A stretch of DNA of 64,000 bases from an uncultured Croceitalea sp. (GCA_947499565.1 CANMOV010000008.1:18591-82590), one strand, 5' to 3'; shown: positions 34,595 through 44,023, numbered from the stretch's first letter. Notes: a model not told the origin generated them from the letters alone. Made by a program: numbers and translations.

Positions 34595-34954
34595 ATGAAC
34601 AATATGAATGAAGCTAATCAAGCATGGGAAATATACAGAGCTTCTTGGAGCAATGAAAATTCAGGAAAGCGAGCTGAAGAACTACAGAAAATCACAACGG
34701 ATGATTTTAAGTATCGAGATCCTAACATTGAATTGAGTGGGTTTGAACAACTTTCGGATTATATGTCCGAATTTCAAAAAGAATTTACTGGATCATCTTT
34801 TGTTATTAGGGATTTTATTGTGCACCACAACCGAAGTTTATCAAATTGGAATATGGTTAATTGTGAAAATGAAGTGATTGCAAAGGGAACGGATTTCGCT
34901 ACCTATGAAAATGGGAAACTGAAACAGATTACAGGTTTTTTTAAGGAGGGGTAG
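34595..34954 (+). CDS. SnoaL-like / NTF2-fold protein
   Basis: The start MNNMNEANQAWEIYRASW at 34595 is preferred; a further-upstream non-ATG frame exists from 34574. About 119 residues of NTF2-like fold (RAEELQKITTDDFKYRDPNIELSGFEQLSDYMSEF...). Different from the two copies at 8033 and 9555. Followed after five bases by the DinB-like gene. The sequence ACTAACCGTTGTTATATGC just upstream (from 34566) resembles the junctions often seen between exchanged gene blocks in this family of bacteria. Confidence 0.78.
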   Translation: MNNMNEANQAWEIYRASWSNENSGKRAEELQKITTDDFKYRDPNIELSGFEQLSDYMSEFQKEFTGSSFVIRDFIVHHNRSLSNWNMVNCENEVIAKGTDFATYENGKLKQITGFFKEG

Positions 34955-34959
34955 TATTT

Positions 34960-35418
34960 ATGGACATCAAAAAAGATTTAATTCATTCTTGGGACTTGAA
35001 CAATAAGGTGACTCTATATCTACTTGATAACATTGAGAGTGAATGGCTACCAACTAAAATTAATGGCAAAGGTCGGAGCATTGGAGAACAATTTCTGCAT
35101 ATAAATAACATCCGTTCTTTTTGGATTGGGAAAGTTGACCAAAAGATTGATTTAAAATTGGACAAGAAATACGCAAATAACAAAAAACAACTCTTTGATG
35201 CCCTTCAAAAGTCATCGGGAAAAATGAATGATACCTTATCTAAAATATTTGAGCAGGAAAGTATCAAGGGATACAATCCGCACCCTGGTGCCTTTTTCGC
35301 TCAAATGATTGCACACGAATCACATCATAGAGGTCAGATACTAGCAACTGTGAAAAGGAATGATTTGAAAATAGATAAATCGGTAAACTTCGGTATGTGG
35401 AATTGGAACAATAAATGA
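34960..35418 (+). CDS. DinB-like four-helix metal-binding protein
   Basis: 152 residues of the DinB family. His in EQFLHINNIRSFW (about 49) and two His in MIAHESHHRGQILATV (about 124-128) are the likely metal ligands. Unlike the protein at 8962, the second motif has the HESHHRGQ form. It lies five bases after the SnoaL-like gene, the same neighbourhood as in the 8-10 kb cluster. Confidence 0.82.
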   Translation: MDIKKDLIHSWDLNNKVTLYLLDNIESEWLPTKINGKGRSIGEQFLHINNIRSFWIGKVDQKIDLKLDKKYANNKKQLFDALQKSSGKMNDTLSKIFEQESIKGYNPHPGAFFAQMIAHESHHRGQILATVKRNDLKIDKSVNFGMWNWNNK

Positions 35419-35507
35419 GACAGCTAAAAAAAGCCAGTAGATAACATTTTATATAATCAATTTGGTGCTCAAAACTATTTTGTTCGTCTTTAAAAGCAAC
35501 GTATTAA

Positions 35508-36302
35508 ATGAATACTAAATATAACAGCATAGGTATAGATTACAACCTTACTCGAAAAGCCGATGGTTATTTAACGGAACAGTTGCTTTATCATTTAAAC
35601 CCGACTCAAAAGGGTAGCTATTTAGACATAGGTTGTGGAACAGGAAATTATACCATTGCACTTCATAAAAAAGGATTTCGTTTTATTGGTATCGACCCGT
35701 CAGAACTAATGCTTGAGAAAGCAAGAAAGAAGTGTAATGAAATTGAATGGCTAGTCGGTTCAGCTGAAAAAACTGGATTACCTAATAATTCAGTTGATGG
35801 AATAATCGGAATACTAACAATACATCATTGGAAAGACCTGAAAAAGGGATTTTCTGAACTCCACAGAGTTTTAAAGCCAAATGGCACAGTAGTGATTTTC
35901 ACATCAACACCCAAACAGATGAAAGGCTACTGGTTGAATCATTATTTTCCAAAAATGTTGTCTGATTCAATTAATCAAATGCCTTCTTTACATGCTGTCA
36001 AAACCGTAATGAAAGAAAGCGGATTCAAAGTTAGTAAAATTGACACCTATGCCATACAACCTGATTTACAAGATAAATTCCTGTATTGCGGAAAACAAAA
36101 CCCAGAATTGTATTTTGATAAACAGATAAGACAAGGGATTTCATCATTTTCTTCTTTGGCAAATAGAGACGAAGTTGAAAAAGGACTATCAGAATTAAAA
36201 ACAGATATTGATAGAGGAAAAATAGCTAGCGTTATGAAAAGCTATGAAAATAACTTTGGTGATTATCTTTTTTTAATTGGGAGAAAACAGCTTAATTATT
36301 AA
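35508..36302 (+). CDS. class I SAM-dependent methyltransferase
   Basis: 264 residues. Motif I YLDIGCGTGNYTIALH (about 38-53), GIDPSELMLEKAR, then VDGIIGILTIHHWKDLKKGFSELHRVLKPNGTVVIF. Typical Methyltransf_11 architecture. Substrate unknown. It is eight bases upstream of the esterase gene at 36310 and probably shares its transcript. Confidence 0.9.
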   Translation: MNTKYNSIGIDYNLTRKADGYLTEQLLYHLNPTQKGSYLDIGCGTGNYTIALHKKGFRFIGIDPSELMLEKARKKCNEIEWLVGSAEKTGLPNNSVDGIIGILTIHHWKDLKKGFSELHRVLKPNGTVVIFTSTPKQMKGYWLNHYFPKMLSDSINQMPSLHAVKTVMKESGFKVSKIDTYAIQPDLQDKFLYCGKQNPELYFDKQIRQGISSFSSLANRDEVEKGLSELKTDIDRGKIASVMKSYENNFGDYLFLIGRKQLNY

Positions 36303-36309
36303 ATAAAAT

Positions 36310-37404
36310 ATGAAATATATAAAAATCATAATTGCCTTAACAATTACCACATCATTATACTCTCAAGCAGATATAGTTATAGGAAAAGAAATAAGTCTAT
36401 TTTCAGAAGTGCTAAACGAAGAAAGAAAGTTGTTAATTTCTTTACCACAAAACTACGCTAGAGATAACTATACTTATCCAGTTATTTTAGTAATGGATGG
36501 TGAGTACTTATTTGAAATCACTAATTCAATCGTCAAAATAAAAGTTTCTCGAAATGAAATGCCAGCAAGTATTATCGTGGGAATTCCAAATAATACGGCT
36601 AAACGTTATGATATGGCTCTCAAATTATCTAAAAGTAATGGTCAAAATTTTTTTGGTAACAATGAGGGGAACACTCAAAAGTACTTATCATTTCTAAGAG
36701 AAGAGCTTTTCCCCTTTTTAAAGAAAAATTACCGAATTAATACTCATAGAACAATTATAGGTATGTCACCAACTTTTGGCCCAGTGCTGGAAGCTTTTTG
36801 GAATCAGCCTGATTTATTTAGGGGATATATCGTTCTAGCCGCTGAGTTATCATTAAAAACAATTTCAGGCAAGTCCGTCTCAGATAAAGTTCTGGAAGCA
36901 GTTCAAAATAAAGAACGTCAGTCAGCATCTCTATACATTGGAAAAGCAGGGAAAGACCTTGAAAGAAGACCAGTCAATGAGGCAGAAGCATTTATTACAT
37001 TAAACCACAAATTAGATTCCATAGCTAATCCAAAGATTAATTATAAGATTGAAATACTTGAAAATAAAAATCACTATGGAATGTCAATTGCAGGAATTGA
37101 ACATGGATTAGGAACTATGTATCCCTTTGAGATTTGGGATATACCCTACAGAGACTTTTGGAATTCTGAAAATCCAGCGAATAAAATGAAATCTTTTTAT
37201 GAGCAACTATCTAATCGATATGGTTTCGAAATTAGGCCTCTTGAAGACTCTTTTTATTTTTCACAGACACTTTTAGGTACAATCAGAAGATTAGAAAGGC
37301 AAAAACAAAAAAGAGAATTAAAAGATGTTATTGAATTAGGTTTAAAATATTACCCTAATTCAATAGAACTTAAAAGGATAAAATCAACAATCAAAAATTT
37401 TTAA
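36310..37404 (+). CDS. secreted esterase (PF00756 type)
   Basis: 364 residues. Signal peptide ITTSLYSQAD cleaved near 19. The fold is of the esterase D / ferri-siderophore esterase group: VILVMDGEYLFEIT, nucleophile Ser in IIGMSPTFGPVLEAFW (GxSxxxG), YIVLAAELSL, and His in ENKNHYGMSIAGIEHGL. The usual GHSLGG elbow is altered to GMSPTFG, so activity should be checked. The last 60 residues look like TPR helices. Its signal-peptide DNA is shared with the next gene. Confidence 0.78.
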   Translation: MKYIKIIIALTITTSLYSQADIVIGKEISLFSEVLNEERKLLISLPQNYARDNYTYPVILVMDGEYLFEITNSIVKIKVSRNEMPASIIVGIPNNTAKRYDMALKLSKSNGQNFFGNNEGNTQKYLSFLREELFPFLKKNYRINTHRTIIGMSPTFGPVLEAFWNQPDLFRGYIVLAAELSLKTISGKSVSDKVLEAVQNKERQSASLYIGKAGKDLERRPVNEAEAFITLNHKLDSIANPKINYKIEILENKNHYGMSIAGIEHGLGTMYPFEIWDIPYRDFWNSENPANKMKSFYEQLSNRYGFEIRPLEDSFYFSQTLLGTIRRLERQKQKRELKDVIELGLKYYPNSIELKRIKSTIKNF

Positions 37405-37417
37405 TAACTACATCGAT

Positions 37418-38674
37418 ATGAAATTTATAGTTGCTCTACTAATTACCACATCATTATACGCTCAAACAGATAGTTCTACAGAATATTATAGACACCTGAG
37501 ATATAATCATGTATCGCCTTGTGCAGATGTAGTTGGTATTCATCCTATAGACAGGATAACAGCTCAAAGCACATCTCATTATATTTTTAGAATAAACAAA
37601 TCAGGAAAACCAGTTGAGATTATCAATAATCATTATCATACAGAGAAAAAGCATCCATTGGCTTCAATAGGTGCTTATAAAACAAGAATTATTTACAGCG
37701 ACAGTAAAGAAATTAGAACCTTCTATGACCCCAGTGGTAAACAAATAGCTAACGATAGAGGTGTTTACAAAGAGGTGTATTTTTTAGACTCTAAAAAGTT
37801 CAAATATAAATTGCAGTTTTTTGATTTACATGACAACCCAATGGAATCTAATTGGAAGATTTCAAAATATATATGGAACAAAAAAGGCAAACTTATCATT
37901 GAAAAAAGATATAACCTGTTAAGTGAAGAGGTAAACGTATCTCCTTATTTCAAGTTTGGAATTACGGGCATTTTACTGGATAGAGAAGGTGTTCCAAAAG
38001 TACATTACAATTTAGATGACAAGCTAAAAAAAACAAATAATGCTGAAGGTATAGCATCATATCAGGATGTATTTGATAGCCAAGGCAATCATATTAAATT
38101 TAGCTATCATGACAAAAACGGAGATTTAGCAGAAACCCCAAGAGGGTTTGCCATTGCTGAGAAAATTTATGATGATATCGGGAACCAAATTGGGTTGAAA
38201 AGATATGATATCAATAAAAATCTGATTTTAGATTTCCCTGTTTTTTCCAATAGCAAAAAACCAATAGAACCAAGTGCTACCCAAAAAGACTCACTAGAAA
38301 TAAGGGATAGAGCTTTAGGATATTTGATAGCACTTCAACAATTAAAACCTGATTTAATGAATGAGGTAATGAATGATAGTTTAAATAAAGTAACTATTGG
38401 TTATGATAGAGGTGCTAAACAAGAATATGCTCGTAGAACTACAAGAAATCAAATGATTGAATTTGCAAACTCATGGAATAAGGCAAACAATAAGTTTCCT
38501 CCAAAGCCAAGCAACGATGCAAAGATTCTTGATATATACAATCGGATAGCAAATGTAAAACTGGTTTCCGACAATTGGGTTGAATATCTACATTTAATAA
38601 AACTCGACGGCAATTGGCAGATAATAAATCTTATTTGGCAACATAGAGATATTAGTAGATACCCGAAAGAATAA
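37418..38674 (+). CDS. secreted repeat protein with C-terminal NTF2-like domain
   Basis: 418 residues. Signal peptide LLITTSLYAQTD. Residues about 30-285 hold loosely repeated YD/RHS-like strands (ASYQDVFDSQGNHIKFSYHDKNGD, AEKIYDDIGNQIGLKRYD). The C-terminal 120 residues match a lumazine-binding-like NTF2 domain (RALGYLIALQQLKPD...WVEYLHLIKLDGNWQIINLIWQ). Thirteen bases follow the esterase gene. Role unknown; possibly surface-associated. Confidence 0.65.
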   Translation: MKFIVALLITTSLYAQTDSSTEYYRHLRYNHVSPCADVVGIHPIDRITAQSTSHYIFRINKSGKPVEIINNHYHTEKKHPLASIGAYKTRIIYSDSKEIRTFYDPSGKQIANDRGVYKEVYFLDSKKFKYKLQFFDLHDNPMESNWKISKYIWNKKGKLIIEKRYNLLSEEVNVSPYFKFGITGILLDREGVPKVHYNLDDKLKKTNNAEGIASYQDVFDSQGNHIKFSYHDKNGDLAETPRGFAIAEKIYDDIGNQIGLKRYDINKNLILDFPVFSNSKKPIEPSATQKDSLEIRDRALGYLIALQQLKPDLMNEVMNDSLNKVTIGYDRGAKQEYARRTTRNQMIEFANSWNKANNKFPPKPSNDAKILDIYNRIANVKLVSDNWVEYLHLIKLDGNWQIINLIWQHRDISRYPKE

Positions 38675-38689
38675 CTAAAAACACTATGA

Positions 38690-39367
38690 ATGAAGAACTC
38701 TTATTTTTTATTACTTATCACACTTGTCGCCATATCATGTGTAAACAACACATCCAAAAAAAATCAAATTCATAATGATAATTACCTTGTTGCAGTTCTA
38801 GACACTATTTGGAGGACTGAACAAGAACCTCTGAATTCAAGAGACTCAATTGGAAGGATTCATGGATTTGAATCGCCTCAGTTTAAAGAACAGCAGTTAA
38901 TATGTGATGCGAACCATGCTATTAACGAAAAGAAAATAATTGAGATTTTAGAATTGATTGGATGGCCAAATGGAGCTGCCATTAAAGAACAACAGAACTT
39001 AACCATTTGTAATGTTCTTCAACATTCAGGTATTGAAATAAGAAAAAAGTACCTGCCTTTGATGAAAGATGCAGTTAATAATGGTGAATTACAAGCAAGA
39101 TTTCTTGCTCGAGCTGGGGATAGATTGGCAACAGACGAGGGTGGATTACAGGTCTACGGCGGGCAAATGAAATATTACTCGGAAACAAAAAGCTTTAATC
39201 TGTGGCCAGTTTTAGATCCTAAAAATATTGATAAAAGGCGAGCGAAAATTGGACTTGAACCAATAGCTGAATATTTAAAAAATAGATTTGATTTTGAATG
39301 GAATCTTGAAGAGCAGATAAAAAGAACCGCTGAGTTTGAAAAAGAGACTAATAAGACGCACAATTAA
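38690..39367 (+). CDS. DUF6624-like lipoprotein
   Basis: 225 residues. Lipobox AISC with Cys at about 17. The mature part has WRTEQEPLNSRDSIGRIHGFESPQF, GWPNGAAIKEQQNLTICNVLQHS and QARFLARAGDRLATDEGGLQVYGGQM, the pattern of the DUF6624 family found in many Bacteroidota. Function unknown. A copy of its 3' end (FDFEWNLEEQIKRT) recurs at 44974-45073. Confidence 0.7.
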   Translation: MKNSYFLLLITLVAISCVNNTSKKNQIHNDNYLVAVLDTIWRTEQEPLNSRDSIGRIHGFESPQFKEQQLICDANHAINEKKIIEILELIGWPNGAAIKEQQNLTICNVLQHSGIEIRKKYLPLMKDAVNNGELQARFLARAGDRLATDEGGLQVYGGQMKYYSETKSFNLWPVLDPKNIDKRRAKIGLEPIAEYLKNRFDFEWNLEEQIKRTAEFEKETNKTHN

Positions 39368-39454
39368 TTAGTTTCCAATAAGAGAATTTATATTTCATTT
39401 GTTGTAAATAAGGTACTATAAACAGCTGTTTAACAAACATAAAAGACTAGAAAA

Positions 39455-41392
39455 ATGAATAAATTGACACTATTCTTCTTAGGGCTCGTACTTTTAACAA
39501 GTTGCAGTGAGTCCAATAAAAATGGAAATCAATTATTAGAAATACTGAGTAATAAATCTCAAGTAATTCTTAAAAAGGAAGGTTTAATATTTAGAGATTT
39601 AAATAAGAACCAAAAATTGGACATCTATGAAGATGTCAATCAATCCATTGAAGCAAGGATTGAAGATTTGTTAAGCCAGATGAATCTAGAAGAAAAAGCA
39701 GGTATGATGTTCATCAATGGGGTGCCTGTCAGCACTGATGCTGCACCTGACGGCAAGGAAGGCCTTAAAGGATTTGTGGCGACCCTACCCTCGATAACGG
39801 AAAATATGAACACCAGAAAAATGACCCATTTTAATATATGGGACATTCCATCTGACCTAAATATCTTCGCCAAATGGTACAATAATGTTCAGGAAGTTGC
39901 CGAAAAAACCAGATTGGGCATTCCTATAACCATTGCTTCTGACCCTCGACATCATTTTAATCAAAATACGATTGAGATGGCTTCAACAGGTTTTACCCAG
40001 TTTTGTGAAATGCCCGGTTTTGCAGCCATCGGCGATGAAAAATTAGTTAGGGAGTTTGCGACTATTGTTCGCAGAGAATATATCGCCATTGGTATTAGGG
40101 AAGCATTGCATCCCCAAGTTGACCTAGTAACAGAACCTCGATGGGCAAGGATTAATGGGAGTTTTAGTGAGGATGCTGTATTAACAGCGCGATTAGTGAA
40201 GCCATATATTGAGGGCTTACAAGGTGAAAAGCTAAGTAACGGTGTGGCTTGTATGACCAAACATTTCCCTGGTGGTGGCCCTCAGAAAGAAGGTTTAGAT
40301 CCCGATTTTTCATTTCAAAAAGGACAAATCTATCCAGGCGACAACTTTGAGTATCACCTGATTCCGTTTGAAGCGGCTTTCGAAAGCAAAACTGCCGCAA
40401 TTATGCCGTATTATGGTGTACCAACAAATCAAACCGACGAAAATGTTGCTATGGCCTACAACAAAACAATTATTACGACACTATTAAGAGAAAAATACAA
40501 CTATGATGGAGTGGTTTGTACAAATTGGGGATTAATTACTGACATACCTTTGGGGCAAGACGTAGTATGGGAAGCAAGAGCTTGGGGTGTAGAAAATTTA
40601 ACCGAAGCGGAAAGGGTATTTAAGGTGATTGACGCGGGTTGTGATCAATTTGGCGGAGAAAGCCGAACAGAATTAGTATTACAATTGGTATCTGAGGGCA
40701 AATTGCTAGAAAAAAGAATTGACCAATCCGTAAAGCGCTTACTGAGACAAAAATTCGAGTTGGGTTTGTTTGACAACCCTTTTGTGGACGAAATGAAAGT
40801 GAACGAAGTCATTGACTCAGAAACCTCAAAAGCGTTGGGAGAGAAAACACAACAACGTTCCATGACCCTACTCAAAAATGACAACGCGACGCTACCTTTG
40901 GAACAAAAAAAACATAAAGTCTTTATCAAAAACTTAGACAGCGTAACCGTCTCCAAATATGCTGAAGTAGTAATGTCTCCAGAATCTGCCGATTTTGCAA
41001 TTATTAGAATAAATACCCCATGGTATGCAGTTGAAACAAAAAACTTCATTGCAGCGTCCTTCCATCATGGCGATCTGGATTTTAAAGGAGAAGAAAAAGA
41101 GAAAATTTTAAAGTTGCTAAAAACGGTGCCGACTATAGTTGATATCTATTTAGACAGGCCGGCTGTCATTCCAGAGATTACAGAATCAGCAGCAGCAGTT
41201 ATTGCAAATTTTGGAGCAAGTGATAGTTCCGTATGTGAAGTTCTTTTTGGAAATTCTGAACCCCAAGGGAAATTACCTTTTGAATTGCCTTCATCAATGG
41301 AAGCTGTGGATAACCAAAAAACAGATGTACCCTACGATAGTAAAAACCCGCTATTTAAATTCGGATTCGGATTAAAATATCAAAAAAAATAA
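39455..41392 (+). CDS. glycoside hydrolase family 3 lipoprotein with altered nucleophile
   Basis: 645 residues. Lipobox LLTSC (Cys17). The GH3 barrel domain holds the ligands ASDPRHHFNQ, TEPRWARINGSFSEDA and TKHFPGGGPQKEGLDPD; the second domain follows from about 460 (RSMTLLKNDNATLPL). The nucleophile motif, normally G-V-V-C-T-D-W-G in this group, reads GVVCTNWGLITD: codon 357 is AAT (Asn) rather than GAT (Asp). If correct, the enzyme lacks its nucleophile and would be inactive or a binding protein. The rest of the gene is intact and uses higher G+C than its neighbours, suggesting recent arrival. Confidence 0.88.
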   Translation: MNKLTLFFLGLVLLTSCSESNKNGNQLLEILSNKSQVILKKEGLIFRDLNKNQKLDIYEDVNQSIEARIEDLLSQMNLEEKAGMMFINGVPVSTDAAPDGKEGLKGFVATLPSITENMNTRKMTHFNIWDIPSDLNIFAKWYNNVQEVAEKTRLGIPITIASDPRHHFNQNTIEMASTGFTQFCEMPGFAAIGDEKLVREFATIVRREYIAIGIREALHPQVDLVTEPRWARINGSFSEDAVLTARLVKPYIEGLQGEKLSNGVACMTKHFPGGGPQKEGLDPDFSFQKGQIYPGDNFEYHLIPFEAAFESKTAAIMPYYGVPTNQTDENVAMAYNKTIITTLLREKYNYDGVVCTNWGLITDIPLGQDVVWEARAWGVENLTEAERVFKVIDAGCDQFGGESRTELVLQLVSEGKLLEKRIDQSVKRLLRQKFELGLFDNPFVDEMKVNEVIDSETSKALGEKTQQRSMTLLKNDNATLPLEQKKHKVFIKNLDSVTVSKYAEVVMSPESADFAIIRINTPWYAVETKNFIAASFHHGDLDFKGEEKEKILKLLKTVPTIVDIYLDRPAVIPEITESAAAVIANFGASDSSVCEVLFGNSEPQGKLPFELPSSMEAVDNQKTDVPYDSKNPLFKFGFGLKYQKK

Positions 41393-41582
41393 AACTGAAA
41401 AAGCGCCCTTTTACCCATCTATGATTTCGAAGTCTGAAGCTTCACCTTACATAATAAATTACTTTAAATGGTTAAGCTTAAAAAAATAATGATTAATAAA
41501 AGTTATGATTAAATACATCCCAATTTGCATTTAAAGGCATGATAAACAGGTCCCTTAATAAACACTGACATTCAAAATAATA

Positions 41583-41886
41583 ATGATAAAAAAACTTCAA
41601 AACAATAAGATAGGAGTTTCAAAAAAAAATTCGATTTTCCAATTTTCGTACGCTGTTAAAGCTGAGTTATTAGACGCAACTGATTTTCCACCGCTTACGA
41701 GACAACTCGATAGCTTTTTAAAAATCAAAAAATGTTCTTCGGATATTTTGTAAATGATGAATTAGTAAGAATTATTGAGCTTGAATATAGCAATATATGC
41801 ACTTATATAATTCCTAGAAATTAAACAATGGGATACAGACTTTGGAATTAGAAAAATATTATTTGAAAGACAAATAAATAACTAGT
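41583..41886 (+). pseudogene. broken GNAT acetyltransferase
   Basis: Frame 1 from ATG at 41583 reads MIKKLQNNKIGV...FSYAVKAELLDATDFPPL...LDSFLK. A frameshift after LDSFLK, near 41725, moves to FFGYFVNDELVRIIELEYS, then TAA; after a further break the end reads TDFGIRKILFERQIN. These three blocks belong to one GNAT family (start, beta-sheet core and C-terminal strand), but the acetyl-CoA loop is missing. So at least one frameshift and a deletion of about 60 codons have occurred. Confidence 0.72.
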
Positions 41887-41914
41887 GATAAACGTATTCC
41901 AAAATTTAACTCTA

Positions 41915-42820
41915 ATGAATAAATTTCTACTCTTCTTAGCAATCATTTTTTTTGGTCTTTGCTCATGCTCCCAAAAAGAAAATCAAAGCGTAAAACTCGA
42001 ATTAGATATTTCAAAAAATGAAAAAAGAAAATTCACTCTACCAGACTCAGAGATATTTCCTATAAAGTCGAATCATACCAATAAAGAATATGACATTTAT
42101 GTGAAATTACCTAAAGGACATGGTAAAACGGATAAAAAATATCCTATTTTGGTATTAACTGATGCTGGATATGCCTTCCCTTTAGTATCAAGTATTTATA
42201 GAAGACTTAAGTTTTCAAAAAACATAAACGAAATTATAATTGTCGGAATATCCTATGCAAAAGGCGAACATTTCGGTATTTCCAGAACCCGAGATTATAC
42301 ACCTACTTATTCACCTAATGAATCTAATGGATACTCTAAAGAAGCTAGATTGAGTTCTGGACAAGCTGATAGTTTTATCATGTTTATGAAGAATGAACTT
42401 ATTCCTTATTTGGATAGTAACTACAGCTTAGACATGAATAAAAAGGTTTTTGCAGGACATTCTTTAGGTGGTTTATTAGCTAACTATATTGTTTTAAGTT
42501 ATCCAGAAACATTTGATTACTATATATCAGGTAGTCCTTCGTTTTGGTATCATAATAAATCCATTTTTAAAATTGAAGAAGAATTTCATCGAAATAATAC
42601 CGATTTGAAAACAAATCTATTTATGGGCATAGGCGCCCTTGAGGATATTGAAGGTGGACATCAAATGGTGTCAGATATGAAGGACTTTGAAAATAAATTG
42701 ATTAATAGAAATTACAAAAGTTTGAACCTTCAAAGTATGGTCTTCCCAAATGAGAATCACCAAACTGTTTATCCAACATTTATTACAAAAGGAATGTTAT
42801 GGGCATTCAAAAAAGAGTAA
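41915..42820 (+). CDS. esterase lipoprotein (PF00756 type)
   Basis: The start MNKFLLFLAIIFFGLCSCSQ is preferred because it gives a lipobox LCSC; an earlier ATG at 41885 lies inside the preceding pseudogene. About 301 residues. Motifs: ILVLTDAGYAFPL, nucleophile Ser in FAGHSLGGLLANYI, GSPSFWYHN, GIGALEDIEGGH and His in FPNENHQTVYP. Similar to enterobactin/ferri-siderophore esterases, but the real substrate is unknown. Unlike 36310, its serine elbow is canonical. Confidence 0.85.
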   Translation: MNKFLLFLAIIFFGLCSCSQKENQSVKLELDISKNEKRKFTLPDSEIFPIKSNHTNKEYDIYVKLPKGHGKTDKKYPILVLTDAGYAFPLVSSIYRRLKFSKNINEIIIVGISYAKGEHFGISRTRDYTPTYSPNESNGYSKEARLSSGQADSFIMFMKNELIPYLDSNYSLDMNKKVFAGHSLGGLLANYIVLSYPETFDYYISGSPSFWYHNKSIFKIEEEFHRNNTDLKTNLFMGIGALEDIEGGHQMVSDMKDFENKLINRNYKSLNLQSMVFPNENHQTVYPTFITKGMLWAFKKE

Positions 42821-42985
42821 TTGTAAATATCAATGTATTAAAAGCATAAATTAATTTATTAGTTACATTCATTTTAAAAAATAGTAGTTGCAGCATTATC
42901 CTCTTTCACTTCTCAACGAAACGGCCATTGAAAAGTATTTCAGGGAGAGGAATTATATACCGTAATAATTTTTTTTACTAACAGT

Positions 42986-43014
42986 GTGATTTTTTGAGTA
43001 AATCATATACTTAT
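42986..43014 (+). promoter_or_regulatory. 29-nt ECF-type promoter element
   Basis: GTGATTTTTT, 11 bases, ATACTTAT. It ends 38 bases before the lipoprotein gene at 43053. Confidence 0.7.
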
Positions 43015-43052
43015 TAGTTAAACACAAGAATTATTAATTAGAACATAATATT

Positions 43053-43274
43053 ATGAAAAAAACCCTCTTAATAGTTGTTTTTGTATTCTTATTGATTGGA
43101 TGTAATATGAATCCGAATAAAGAAGAGCGAATTCAAAAACTTGAAACTGAAATACAGGTCACATTAGAGAAAATCCAAGTGATGGAAGACAGGTTTGAAG
43201 ATATTCAAGAGAAAAACACGGAACTTGAAATAAGGATTAATGAACTTAATCTACAACATAAAACTGAAAAATAA
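43053..43274 (+). CDS. small coiled-coil lipoprotein (second copy)
   Basis: 73 residues. Lipobox LLIGC, then MNPNKEERIQKLETEI, the same block as in the lipoprotein at 33828, and a heptad coiled coil to the end (VMEDRFEDIQEKNTELEIRINEL). The two differ mainly in the C-terminal half. Same promoter element. No wall-linking motif seen. Confidence 0.8.
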   Translation: MKKTLLIVVFVFLLIGCNMNPNKEERIQKLETEIQVTLEKIQVMEDRFEDIQEKNTELEIRINELNLQHKTEK

Positions 43275-43337
43275 GTAAGAAGATTATTTTGAAAAGCTTG
43301 TTCAGTATGAAAATATGTTGAAATAAAAGCACCAACT

Positions 43338-43802
43338 ATGAAATCAATTATTCTGAGTATACTTTGCCTTTTATTTTATCCTTCTACGGCTTTTACGCAG
43401 AAATTAACTAATTCTAAGGCTGCGCAAACCATTAATAAATTGATTAAAGAGAATAATACCTCGAAAGGCTTTCATTCTTTGGATTTATTTGCTCTGAAAA
43501 AAATGGGGGATAAGAATAAGGTTAAGGCTGATGATACCAATATTTATTGTGAGCAAGAAATAAGAAAAGGAAAGATGAAAGATAGAATTTTTCCACATAA
43601 GGACATAAAGAAAATAGTTGTTTTAAATGGGAAAAAGGCTAGCTATGGAGTGTCATATGTAGATGACTTTCAAGTACTCATACATTACAAACAAATGGGT
43701 AAGCTAGTTATCGTAGGTATTGATGCTAAAAATCTTGATTTTTTCATAGAAGCGGTCAAAACTGTTGCTCCAAATATTAAAAAAGTGACATACGCAAAAT
43801 AG
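43338..43802 (+). CDS. secreted protein, unknown
   Basis: 154 residues. Signal peptide ending STAFTQ. The mature part is basic with KMKDRIFPHKDIKKIVVLNGKKASYGVSYVDDFQVLIHYKQMGKLVIVGID, a beta-rich pattern. No family recognised. It follows the coiled-coil lipoprotein by 63 bases and may be on the same transcript. Confidence 0.5.
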   Translation: MKSIILSILCLLFYPSTAFTQKLTNSKAAQTINKLIKENNTSKGFHSLDLFALKKMGDKNKVKADDTNIYCEQEIRKGKMKDRIFPHKDIKKIVVLNGKKASYGVSYVDDFQVLIHYKQMGKLVIVGIDAKNLDFFIEAVKTVAPNIKKVTYAK

Positions 43803-43813
43803 ATAGGCAAGCT

Positions 43814-43897
43814 ATGTACATTCGCGAAAAAGTGAAAAAACTCGAGGATAAAGTTAAAACGTTAGAAGAGCTATATCGGGAACTGAAGCAGGAGTAA
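43814..43897 (+). pseudogene. tail of a coiled-coil lipoprotein gene
   Basis: 27 codons, MYIREKVKKLEDKVKTLEELYRELKQE, matching the end of the lipoprotein at 33828 (EKVKELENKVKKLEELYEQLERK) in sense and spacing. The signal peptide and lipobox are lost. It lies 12 bases after the secreted protein gene. A leftover of a third copy. Confidence 0.7.
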
Positions 43898-44023
43898 TAG
43901 TTTCAAAGTAGATAAATGTATAACAACAATTTTGAACCCTTTAACGTTGATTGCGCCCATTAAGTAATCAAGCACGATGTACTTCTTAAATTTTCTAAAA
44001 TCGTAACAAAAAACTAAAGAATT

